A stretch of 64,000 nt of DNA from Enoplolaimus lenunculus (Eukaryota; Nematoda; Enoplea; Enoplida; Thoracostomopsidae), in contig JASANG010003480.1 in assembly GCA_030248215.1 (NCBI GenBank), positions 1 through 64,000 on the forward strand, written 5' to 3'. The notes under the pieces are model-generated. The model saw nothing but the letters and a program-made list of their open reading frames with translations, had not been told where the DNA came from and did not search any database. A program made the translations under genes and the position numbers. Positions 25,307 to 36,300 of the stretch are shown in pieces (within the stretch, counting starts at the first letter, position 1; every line of letters starts with the position of its first letter).

Positions 25307-25485
25307 GGCCCATGAACGGGTGTAAAGGTTTCTGGAGGGTCTATAAAAGAGTGGGTTTAGATTCTAGATTCGATTTTTTTTGCTTAGGCTTAGGCTTAGG
25401 AACACATTTTTGCAACGCTTAGGTTTTGGCTTAGGGTTAGGAATACGCTTAATTTACTGTTACGCCCCTAAAAGCAACATTGGCC
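25307..25485 (+). mobile_element. A-family hAT-like MITE with target duplication
   Basis: Begins ggcccatg, ends taaaagcaacattggcc. Flanks GTCATGAT (25299-25306) and GTTATGAT (25486-25493) match at 7 of 8. Confidence 0.85.
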
Positions 25486-25493
25486 GTTATGAT

Positions 25494-26253
25494 GAACACG
25501 GATTTAGGCATCGAAATTAGTACCGTTACGCTATTGGGTTGCGATCAGGCACTGGCTGTATTTATGAGGCTGGTTCCACGCTTGCCTGCCTCAACAATAC
25601 TGATCAAAAGCAAAATTTTGCGTTCAGATTTAGTGCTAAAATTGCGTTTGGTTTCTCGTTCGATTCGCTCGCAAGCCATCCTTTACTATTTATATATTTC
25701 GCAGACTCACGTCACAAATTTCTGTATTCGCCGCTGCAAACAGGTTGTATTTCTGAGAAAACCGGATTAGTACAAAATAAGATAAAATACTTTGACGGGG
25801 GTGGCGCCCCGTCTCCCACTGAACCTTAAAGCCAAACTAATTTTAGTACGGGCATTTTGTTGAAATCGCTACCTTACAAGCAAGACAAAAATGTTTCAAT
25901 AAGAACCAAAAAAGTTTTCTATGGGACGGGCTCAACCTCCCCTCCCTGACCACTTTCTGGCCACGGACCGTGCGAAGGTTGGTGCATGTAAACCGCATCC
26001 GAGTTTTGTCCGAGGACTACATGACAACATACTGAGCGAAAGAGAAAAATATTTTGCCTATGTACGTTCTAATCCAATTTTTTTTCAACTCCGCCTATGT
26101 AATTAATTGGTTTCATCTATTTTGAGGCAGGGTTTTACTGGGTAAACTAGAGTTGTTTCGATACAGCTGTTATTAATTAAATATTAAACTTTACTACTTA
26201 AAATAGCATCTGAATTTTGGTCATCTGGTTAGAGTTCTACGAATAGACGATTT
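25494..26253. other. Gene-free stretch, G- and F-like remnants
   Basis: Two overlapping open frames of 96 residues (25480-25829) cover G-family text ('ctcgttcgattcgctcgca') and have no domain. No exon recognised. Confidence 0.4.
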
Positions 26254-26445
26254 GGCCAATGTTACTTTAAGGGGCGTAACAGTAGGCTAAGCATATTCCT
26301 AAGCTTAAGCCTAAGCCTAAGCGTTGCAAAAATGTGTTCCTAAGCCTAAGCCTAAGCCTAAGTGAAAAATTGTAATCTAAAATCTAAACCCCACTCTTTT
26401 ATATAACATCCAGAATCCTTTACGACCCTAAAAGTAACATGAGCT
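26254..26445 (-). mobile_element. A-family hAT-like MITE with target duplication
   Basis: Begins ggccaatgttactttaaggg and ends 'aaaagtaacatgagct'. Flanks GACGATTT (26246-26253) and GACGGTTT (26446-26453) match at 7 of 8. Confidence 0.85.
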
Positions 26446-27799
26446 GACGGTTTTAATTGGTATTTCGAATTCTACGAAGAAATTTTAATTGACAACGACG
26501 TGTTTATGCTTAATTTATATGCAGTCAGCACTAACGCTGTACAGTAGCCTAATTTGGAAACCTGACGTGATCAAAGGGTGCAACACAATTTGAAAATTGG
26601 TATCCCCCTAGAAAAGTTTGAACCTCATATGTAAATTCATCAAAGGTCCTTGTATGCCTCTGCCGAAGATGCTTTAGCCTTAGCAATTTGAGCTGGCTAC
26701 GGGCTTGACAAAATTATCATTACTGAGGCTTTTTGCAACTTTTGTGGTAGAGAATTTAATATGCCAAACTATTTGCCGAAAAAAACCTACAGACAGGAAT
26801 ATACGATGCTCCTGGCTGTTAAATTATTCAGTGATGCTCGAGAGAATGCTGTAAATTGTGATTGTATGCGTTTAGACGGGGACGTAGCTAACAGGGGGTG
26901 CATGAATACCGTGACCCCTTTTGAATTACTTTCTAAATTTGTTTTCAATAACCTTATTATAGATGAGATAAATAAGCTTAAAAACAAAGCCATATATTTA
27001 AGTAATTGCTGTAGTTATCGTTAAACCAGAATTGTGGCTATGGCCAAGGTGTTAGAAACAACCAGTTTCAAGCTCGTTTTGGTTTCCGGTTTGCATCCGC
27101 AACTCACAATCGGAACCACTGCTGAGGTAGATTTATTAATGTTTTACCAGCTTCTGCATAAATTAGTTTTAATGCGTGCGAATTAGACAAAGTTTTCTGC
27201 CCAGGCCTGTAGCTAGCCTACCTTGCTACGTGATTATAGAATTTTAGCAAGGACATACAAGGTTATTCGGTGATTACCAGAAAAGGCCCAAACTTTGACC
27301 GGGGGGTGAAGCCAAAATTTTTCCAGGCAGGCCAAGCACCCCTAGTTGCTGTTTAGCCAAGAGCACGGTACTTAGCTGGCTACACAAAACAAATTTGCAG
27401 CGGCGTGTCGGTTCCATAAATTTTTAAAAGGAATTCCGCGTAACTGTGAAAAAACTCGCGAGCGGAGAGAGAGAGAGAGCGAGAAACACGACTCAACTTT
27501 AGTGCTAAACCTCACTATATTAGTTTGAATCCCTTTTGAGGAGGGGCCTAAACCGGAGTGCTCAACCCCTTGGATCCACCAGAACAACTTTGATAGAAGG
27601 TTTAGGACCGCGTAGTTTATTGAGAATTGTTAAAGCGACAAATGCGGTAACAACTGAAGCTGCTTGAGTAGATTGCGCAAGCAATGCTTTTATCAGAAGG
27701 ATTTCGTTTCTTAAGTTTTCTAGTTAAATACTGTCTGGAAGCTAAACTAAATTACTTTCGGGGGTTTTTTTCTTGTTAAACATTTATGTCCTACTAAAA
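26446..27799. other. Gene-free stretch with F repeats
   Basis: F copies at 26600-26707 and 27205-27335, and a short GA-repeat at 27463-27485. Open frames at 26761-27024 lack any recognisable domain. Confidence 0.4.
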
Positions 27800-28010
27800 T
27801 GTGTGTAGCATCTGCCACCAGTTAGTAATAGGTCTTGTAACTTTCGAAAAAGTGAATGTTGGGTCTTAAAATTCAGCACATTTTTTGCATTTGATATTGT
27901 TGTACTCTTGTATAAACTTTGAGTTCTGCAACTGCAATAATTAGCGAATTTAAAACATATTTATAACTGATAAATAGTTGCGATACATATATATTTGAGA
28001 ATATGGACCA
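27800..28010. mobile_element. O-family repeat
   Basis: Begins 'gtgtgtagcatctgccacc' and ends 'atatatttgagaatatgg'. Also at 52660-52813, 53030-53203 and 59785-60003. Confidence 0.65.
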
Positions 28011-28210
28011 TAATGTCAAAGTAGATAATCTGAAACCATTTTATGCAGTTATATCAAGTCTAAAACTTTCGCATGTCGGTCATCCTCGGCTAGGTTTAGG
28101 CTTATAATAGAAAATTTAACCAGTTTGCCTAAAAATTTACAAAATTTAACAGTACATAACACTGTATGAAGGAACATTGAACGAATCTGGGGATATTTTA
28201 AATTGCATAC

Positions 28211-28461
28211 TACACACAAAAAAGTATTTCTGAATATATTCAGAAAAGTAATTTCTGTGGCAAATCTGAAAAGTTTTTCTGATATTTAAGACAATTTTTC
28301 CAAAAATAACTGGAAAACGTTTGTTTTCAGACTTTATTTCAAAACTTTTTTTGAAAACTTTTCTGTTATAGCAGAAATACTTTTCAAAGGCACCTTGCTA
28401 ATTATATTTGTCAAATGTAAGAAATTTTTTCTTCAATATTAGAACTATTATTGTGAGTGTA
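28211..28461 (+). mobile_element. E-family element
   Basis: Ends 'tacacacaaaaaag' and 'attgtgagtgta', with 'gtggcaaatctgaaaagt' inside. Confidence 0.8.
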
Positions 28462-28929
28462 GCGCTTATTAATTGTCAAAAAATATTTTGCAAGTAATTG
28501 TTATACTTAAAATAATTGTCTTCCCAAAAATCGCGTTCTTTACAAGGCAACGTATTCTACTGTTTTATTCGAGTCTTTCATGTAAAACTCAAAACTGTGT
28601 TGACACCGAAGGTACGACAGCACAATGTTGCAACGAACTACGAGACTCCACTGAACATATATTAAATCAACAGTTGCAGGTGAATATATTTTCATCTATA
28701 AACCAACCTATATTGCTTAGGATGTCAATGGGGGGATGGTAGTTAGAGTGCACCCTTTACAATTGCTAATTTGGCTAAAAACTACAGCTTGCATGATAGT
28801 AGCTGAGTGTTCGAAAATATACAATAATTGTTTCCGGCTAACATTTACGTTACTTTTGCATCACAATTTTTGGTTAAGACACCTCGGCAGCATAATTTAA
28901 AACGTGTCATATTCACCGGTACTGCCACG

Positions 28930-29098
28930 GTCGGAGCAGCCACAACCCTATACCGCCCATTTGAGGGGGGCATCACCCAAAACGGAACCAAAGCCTAACA
29001 AGATTTTAAATCATAAATTTCAAAAATGTTTTCATCGTCACAAGTGGACACCAGACATGATTTTTGTATACAACCCCACCATAGCCTGCTCCGGTATT
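28930..29098. mobile_element. G-family repeat
   Basis: 'cggagcagccacaaccctat' and a truncated tail; compare 32051-32235. Confidence 0.5.
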
Positions 29099-29411
29099 GG
29101 CTAACTCTTGTTTCAGTTTTACCTTTCGTTTAAGACTATTGCTGAGTATATTACGCGCTGAGCAATTACGCGATTTTTCAACTTTTAAAGCGTGTTTAAG
29201 TTGAGTAAATACTTAAGTCACTGACCATATTTGAGATGTGCCACAGACTAACAGTTCTATCAAAGCAACATTGGCATAGAATTCTATACCAATAATACTT
29301 CTTTAATATAAAGCAAAACTATGGTTTCCTTGTTATGACACCTGCGCAAATGTGGCATTGTTTTTGCTCAAAAATCTAACTTATTCAAGACAACAATGTA
29401 AGAAAAATTGC

Positions 29412-29659
29412 TTAACCGTTTCACTCATAGAGATAATGTACGAGCAATACACACACTGTGAGCAGTGTTTAACATTTATAACATATATACGCAGTGTAAA
29501 ATCTCCACAAGACGTGACAGCCCCCTCGGGCTTGAGCGTCAAGCTCCTATAACTCATTGGTCATCGTAAACGCCTCCCACCCGTGAGACTGGGGATCGAA
29601 TCTCACCTTGAAATTACATCTCATATGACATTGCAAATATTCATGTAAGAAAGGGTTAA
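29412..29659. mobile_element. H-family TTAA-flanked element with tRNA-like core
   Basis: TTAA flanks both ends. The inner ends CCGTTTCACTCAT and the complement of 'atgtaagaaaggg' are inverted, as in piggyBac-type MITEs. Inside, 'ataactcattggt' and 'ggggatcgaatctcacc' resemble tRNA box A and box B. Confidence 0.75.
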
Positions 29660-29924
29660 ACATAACTTAATACATTTGTAATATTTCAGAATTTTAACCC
29701 ATGATTATGAGTTTCAACAAACTGTTAAGATGTTGTACTTAACGTATTAACTCTATTAACAAATAATAAGAAAAATGTTTTAGTTCTACATATAAACCTT
29801 ACAAATACCATCAAATCAACTGCGAACTATCGTAATCATTAAACGTCATCCAAGACAACTCACTTCATTTAGAAACACATTCACTATAATTCAACTTGCG
29901 TTCAAATCACATTTCAACTGTAAA
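29660..29924. other. Upstream flank of the receptor gene
   Basis: AT-rich, with the TATAAA at 29791. No repeat family recognised. It probably contains the promoter or 5' UTR. Confidence 0.4.
29791..29796 (+). promoter_or_regulatory. Possible TATA box of the receptor gene
   Basis: TATAAA lies 129 bp before the receptor ATG, with TCAACT-like initiator candidates about 25-30 bp downstream. The region is AT-rich, so chance occurrence is likely enough that this is only a candidate. Confidence 0.2.
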
Positions 29925-30365
29925 ATGCCTAATCAAACAACAGTGTCTGGTGAGATTTTTGAAGATCCTTCTGTCATCGGTACCATTGCTACTCCGTTTG
30001 GCCCAATAAATTGTTCGTATGAAGAACACTCGAACCCGACCGGTGGCTATTTTTACCCAGAATGTATATCGAATTCCGAATACGAAGATTGGCTGGCCGA
30101 ATACGTTGTACCAACACCGCTTGAGTGGAGTTTTATTGGTGTGTTGAGTGTGCTGTTTGTCGTCGGGATAGTCGGTAATTCAATGGTAATTTATGTCGTT
30201 TTGACGAAACCAGCAATGCGATCCGTAACGAATTTGTTTCTGCTCAATTTGGCCATTTCTGACTTTTTGGTCCTCGTTGTCGTGTTGCCGTTCACGGTGT
30301 TGTGGGACGTTACTGAAACTTGGTTTTTGGGTACTGCGCTGTGCAAAATTATACTGTCGTGTCAG
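29925..30365 (+). CDS. Receptor exon 1 (N terminus, TM1, TM2, start of TM3)
   Basis: The ATG at 29925 opens a 147-codon exon ending CAG before the donor gtatgt, phase 0. The open frame runs on into the intron to 30449, but that extension is unlike the family and follows a good donor. The first in-frame ATG gives an extracellular N terminus of about 67 residues, normal for peptide receptors. Confidence 0.9.
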
Positions 30366-33300
30366 GTATGTAAGCAGGAGCGTACCCGCGGAGGGGCGTT
30401 GGAGGGACCATGCTCCATAATTTGGCTGGTGCCTCCACAAATTGACTAGGTCTGAAAGTAAACGATATTGAATTGCAATTGTAGCGATACCCCCAAACTT
30501 ATTCGGTGCCCCCAATTTGGATGGTGCCTCCCCAAAATGACTCGGTCTAAAAGTAAACGATCTTGAATTGCTAGATCCCCCGCAAACTAATTCGGTGCCC
30601 CCTCAAAATATAATTTTCTGCGGACACCGGTGTACGTGAGATAATAATGAAAGCATTATTATAACTTGTACAGCTCCCTCAATTGTCTTCAATTACGTAA
30701 TTTTACCCCCATGTTTTTAAGAAAACAAATCGCATTCGCCACGGTAACGGTAAAGGCTGATGGGCTGAAACAATGTCGCTCAGACTTTGCCATTCGTGCA
30801 CTCCGCACATCCATCGTCAGCCTGTACTATTTTAAAAAGACTAGCTATACTGTTAATTTGTATATTGGAAGAGCGCATTTAACAAATTTGAGGGTAGAAT
30901 GGAATAGATAAAGATTTTACCACAGGCTGCACGCAAAATATTGTGGAGCCTGTATAACTGTGTGCGAAAATTTTATCCGCATAGAGTTTATTGCACTGAC
31001 GGACATTTTGTATACTGTTCTCGCATTATGTTAATATTAAACATAGAGTTGCGTGAACTGTCGGACATTATAGTTAGTCTAAAAAGTGTCGCCGGAAAGC
31101 ACTAAATGATATAATTAACTTACGGCGTTAGTTTTTTGCTTTTTGCATGTTCGCCAAAATTTCCCGCCAACATTTGAATTTCCCGCCAGAATTTGAATTT
31201 CCCGCCGACATTTGAATTTTCCCGCCTAAATTTGAATTTTCCGCCAAAATTTGAATTTTCCTGCTAAAATTTGAATTTCCCGCCAAAATTAGAATTTTTC
31301 CGCCAAAATTTGAATTTTCCCGCCAAAATTTGAATTTTTCCGCCTAAATTTGAATTTTCCCGCCAAAATTTGAATTTTCCGCCAAAATTTGAATTTGTCG
31401 CCAAAATTTGAATTTTCCCGTCAAAATTAGAATTTTTCCGCTTAAATTTGAATTTTCCCGCCTAAATTCGAAGTTGCTGCCAAAATTTTAATGTTCCCGC
31501 CGAAATTTGAATTTCCCCGCTAAGGTGTTCCTAATGTGTCTATCATATAAAAATATTGTCCATTGCACTGTGTTTCAAACGTTTCAATGTCTTAGACAGG
31601 GTCACTGCAACACAGTCTTGTCCGGATAGAGTTTCCGTGAAAGTCTATGATGTCCGCGAATGGCAGTGATACTATTATATGAGCCGGACAAGCTATTGAA
31701 TTTCTTTTGAGAGGGGACATTTTGTGTGCTGAGTGCAGGTATGATAAGGTGTCAGTGACACAATTTAAACCCTCTCAATATTTTATACATTTCAATCCTT
31801 TGTTAATCCGGATATGCTGCTATTCAATCATGTGCGTCGGGCACTGCCCGCTGTGCAAGCTTATTCTGTTTTGTCAACCATAAGATCGATTTGTATTGTA
31901 GCATTGTTCAGTAAGATGTTGTGTTTAGGTGCAATGATTCTAATAGGGGGCATAAAGGGTTCGAGTTCCTTCGCTAGTTTTTCTTTCCAAGTGCTTTGTT
32001 TTGGTAGAACAGGGACGCTACTGAAACGTGCTTTTTGAGTAATGCACTCAGGACCGGAGCAGCCTCCCCTCATACCCCCAGTTGGGAACCGCCGCCCCTA
32101 AAGACCCCACCCTAACCGGTTGAAACAAACACGGCCGAAGTTTTAAAACGCGTCTAGTTTCTTGCTCGCTTCGCTCGCGAGTTTGGCGACCGCTACCCTG
32201 GAGTTTGGGAGCCGCCCCCACACCTGTCTCATCCGGCACTGATTTCACTGGGCAAAATTATTCCGTACTGTCGGCGAAAATCGGCTAGAGTACTTTTAGC
32301 AGTTTTGTGGTTACAAACGCATTCCGAATGGTAATTTTCCAGAGTGGACAATAGGCATTGAGGTCCTTCAGTGATTTGTTGTTCTAAGCAAGTTTTATCT
32401 TTGTTTGGCTCTTATAATTTTTTCAAGTACTTCCTTCTATGCAATAAGCTACTCGTATTATACACATATTCTACGGTCTATCGTAGTCCTTCAGCATTCC
32501 GGTGGTTTCGACAAACTTTACCACTGGATAGGTGAGGTGACCGTCTTGGCTCCAGTCTGGCTACACGCTTGGCTTATTGGTGGTTCATTCCGGTGGTTTC
32601 GACAAACTTTACCACTGGATAGGTGAGGTGACCGTCTTGGCTCCAGTCTGGCTACACGCTTGGCTTATTGGTGGTTCATTCCGGTGGTTTCGACAGAACT
32701 TTACCGCTGAGTGGGAAAGGTGACTATCTTGGCTCCAGTCTGGCTACACGCCTGGCTTATTGGTGGTTCATTCCGGTGGTTTCGACAGAACTTTACCGCT
32801 GAGTAGAAAAGGTGACCATCTTGGCTCCAGTCTGGCTACACGCCTGGCTTATTGGGGGTTCATTCCGGTGGTTTCCACAAACTTTACCACTGGATAGGTG
32901 AGGTGACCGTCTTGGCTCCAGTCTGGCTACACGCCTGGCTTATTGGTGGTTCATTCCGGTGGTTTCGACAGAACTTTACCGCTGAGTAGGAAAGGTGACC
33001 GTCTTGGCTCCAGTCTGGCTACACGCCTGGCTTATTGGTGGTTCATTCCGGTGGTTTCGACAGAACTTTACCGCTGAGTAGGAAAGGTGACCGTCTTGGC
33101 TCCAGTCTGGCTACACGCCTGGCTTATTGGTGGTTCATTCCGGTGGTTTCGACAGAACTTTACCGCTGAGTGGGAAAGGTGACCATCTTGGCTCCAGTCT
33201 GGCTACACGCCTGGCTGATTAGTAGTTAAAATTTTTTAGGCACTTTCGGTTTCGGTTTCAATCCTGAGTCTAACGGTGATTTCAATTGATCGTTGGAACG

Positions 33301-36300
33301 CAATTTGTCGTCCGTTCAGTTTTCATACAACGGTTCGACGCAGTGTGATATCAATTGCTCTTGTATGGTTGATTGCTCTTATTATCGCGTTTCCGGAGTT
33401 AATTTTGCTCGAAGCCAAATCATTCACCGGGTTTCAAAAAGCGAACTTTACAACAATTGTAAGTAAAAACTAACCGATGTTTTGGAAGTTTTGCGGATCT
33501 GAGGGGTTGATTTGGAGCCTGTTACCCCACCACGCCCTTTGTATTGAGCAAATCGTTTTGGCCCGGGACCACCCGGTTGTAAAATCGAAAAGTGGTTGTG
33601 AACCGTCTTTGTGTTCTGGATCCACCCCTCGGCTTTAAATAATCACAATTTGCTAAGTATTATATAGGAGGATATATATTCAACGAAGAAAATTGCAAGA
33701 AGATATCCCCCCGCGAAATTTAATTTAAGAAGCGTAACAGTAGTATAAGCATATTCCTTAGCGTAAGCTTCCGCCTAACCCTTGGTATAAATATAAACCT
33801 ATAACTAAACGGACCCATGTTACTTTAAAGGGCGTCCAGGTTTCTGACGGGTCTATAAAAGAGTAGGTTTTGATTTTAGATTACATTTTTTGCTCAGGTT
33901 TAGGCTGAGGCTTACACTTAGGCTTAGGAACACATTTTTGCAACGCTTAGGCTTAGGCTTACGAATACGCTAAAACCCACTGTTACGTCCCTAAAAGTAA
34001 CATTGGCCACTAGACGTATGCCTACGGTTATTAGTCTAAGAAAAAAATGCCAGTTTAAAGCTTAAGCTTACTGTATTACAGTCGCGTGCTAAAAACGAAC
34101 TCGCTGCACAAAAGCTAACGTTGAATTGTGCGACTTTATTTCAGTACATTACCAGTTGTGAAGACACAAAGTTGAGTCCAAAATTTCAAGCTGCATACGA
34201 AATTGCACGCTTTGTTCTGTTGTACGTATTGCCGTTTATTTTGATGGGCATTATGTACGGTCAAATTGCGCAAGAGCTGTGGCTTAAGGTCATGCCAAGT
34301 GACTCTGTGTCGGCCGGCGGCGGTCAAAATGGCGCTTTATGTAAGTTGCGAACGCAAGTTATTTTCGTTTACCGTCAAACTTGTAAAACAAAAAAGAAAC
34401 GGTCCTGGAGTTAAGAGGGGACACAGCTGTGTAGGTTTTGATACGTTTTTCACTCCCCCCCCATGTAAAAATTTAGTGATGTTGACCCGCGTTTGCAAAT
34501 TACGTTGATGATGACAATGACCCCACTGAAAATGTTTTGGTCCACTGTAGCAGGTGCGCTGAACTGGTTTTATGGAACGCACTTTCAAAATTTAAGTATG
34601 CTTTAAAGCTTCGAACTCAAATCGTTTGGTCCTAAAGTCGTGCGCTGCACTTACGGATAATTGACATTTATTAAGGTTTAGGGTATCGATCCGCTTACGG
34701 AGTCTTATTTGGGATACGGATTCTTATTGATTGGGACTGAAAATGGAACCCCCTCTTATTCGGGTCACTACAGTTACATGCTTGACATGGCTATGTGCTT
34801 GAATGTGACCGAAGACAGTTTACAACTAAACACTGTACGGAATACGCGATAAATCTTGCGGACAATGTTACTTTTACGTCCGCAACTCAATATTAAGTAT
34901 ATTACTAAGCCTAAACCTAAACCTAACCTTGAAAAAGCGTAGTTCTAAGGATATGGTTGAACTTAAGTAAAATATACTAAAATCTCGACCTACTTATTTG
35001 CAATCTCACCAGAAAACGGGACGCCCCTAAAAATAACATGGAACGATCTGAGAATCCCAAAACTAATCAAAAGTGTGTACTTGCAGCTGCGATGAATATT
35101 ATCCGATAATAAACCAAAAATTTTGCCAAGTGACACCTAAAATGTCTTAATTGGTTAACAAATCTATGACATCCTCGTTGCCCGAACAGTTTGTCGCGCT
35201 ACAACAGCATACACTGTAAATTCCAGTGAGTTGATTTTAACTTAGAATGAGTTGAATCAATCAGTCTGAGTTATGACTATCAGAACTCCGGATTTTGAGT
35301 AGATTCAACTCATTCTGATTTGACTAATCAACTCGCCCAGAGTCAACTCAACTCAGAGTATGAATCAGCTCAATTCAGAGTAAGTTTAAGTTAACTTTAT
35401 TAACTCAGAAATAACCAACTTTCAGTCTGAGTTGATTAATTAACTCATTAGAATTTACAGTGTAAGCCTAACCCCATTTTACCATAACCCGAATCCTAAG
35501 CATAATAATGGGTAATAAATTGCGCAGTCAACGAAATTTTAGATTACAAGTTGTCAGTCGACGAGTTGTAAATTTTTAGATTACAAGTTGTCAGTCGACG
35601 AGTTGTAAATTTTTAGATTACAAGTTGTCAGTCGACGAGTTGTAAATTTTTAGATTACAAGTTGTCAGTCGACGAGTTGTAAATTTTAGATTACAAGTTT
35701 TCAGTCGACGAGTTGTAAATAATAAATTACAAGTTGTCAGTTGACGAGTTGTAAATTTTAGATTACAAGTTTTCAGTCGACGAGTTGTAAATAATAAATT
35801 ACAAGTTGTCAGTCGACGAGTTGTAAATTTTAGATTACAAGTTGTCAGTCGACGAGTTGTAAATTTTAGATTACAAGTTGTCAGTCTACGAGTTGTAAAT
35901 TTTAGATTACAAGTTTTCAGTCGACGAGTTGTAAATTTTAGATTACAAGTTGTCAGTCTACGAGTTGTAAATTTTAGATTACAAGTTGTCAGACTACGAG
36001 TTGTAAATTTTAGATTACAAGTTTTCAGTCGACGAGTTGTAAATTTTAGATTACAAGTTGTCAGTCGACGAGTTGTAAATTTTAGATTACAAGTTGTCAG
36101 TCTACGAGTTGTAAATTTTAGATTACAAGTTTTCAGTCGACGAGTTGTAAATTTTAGATTACAAGTTGTCAGTCGACGAGTTGTAAATTTTAGATTACAA
36201 GTTTTCAGTCGACGAGTTGTAAATTTTTAGATTACAAGTTTTCAGTCGACGAGTTGTAAATTTTAGATTACAAGTTGTCAGTCTACGAGTTGTAAATTTT

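Noticed and set aside
30366-30449. Extension of receptor exon 1 to an in-frame stop
   Set aside because: A consensus donor at 30366 joins in phase to an exon that completes TM3; the extension does not resemble any receptor.
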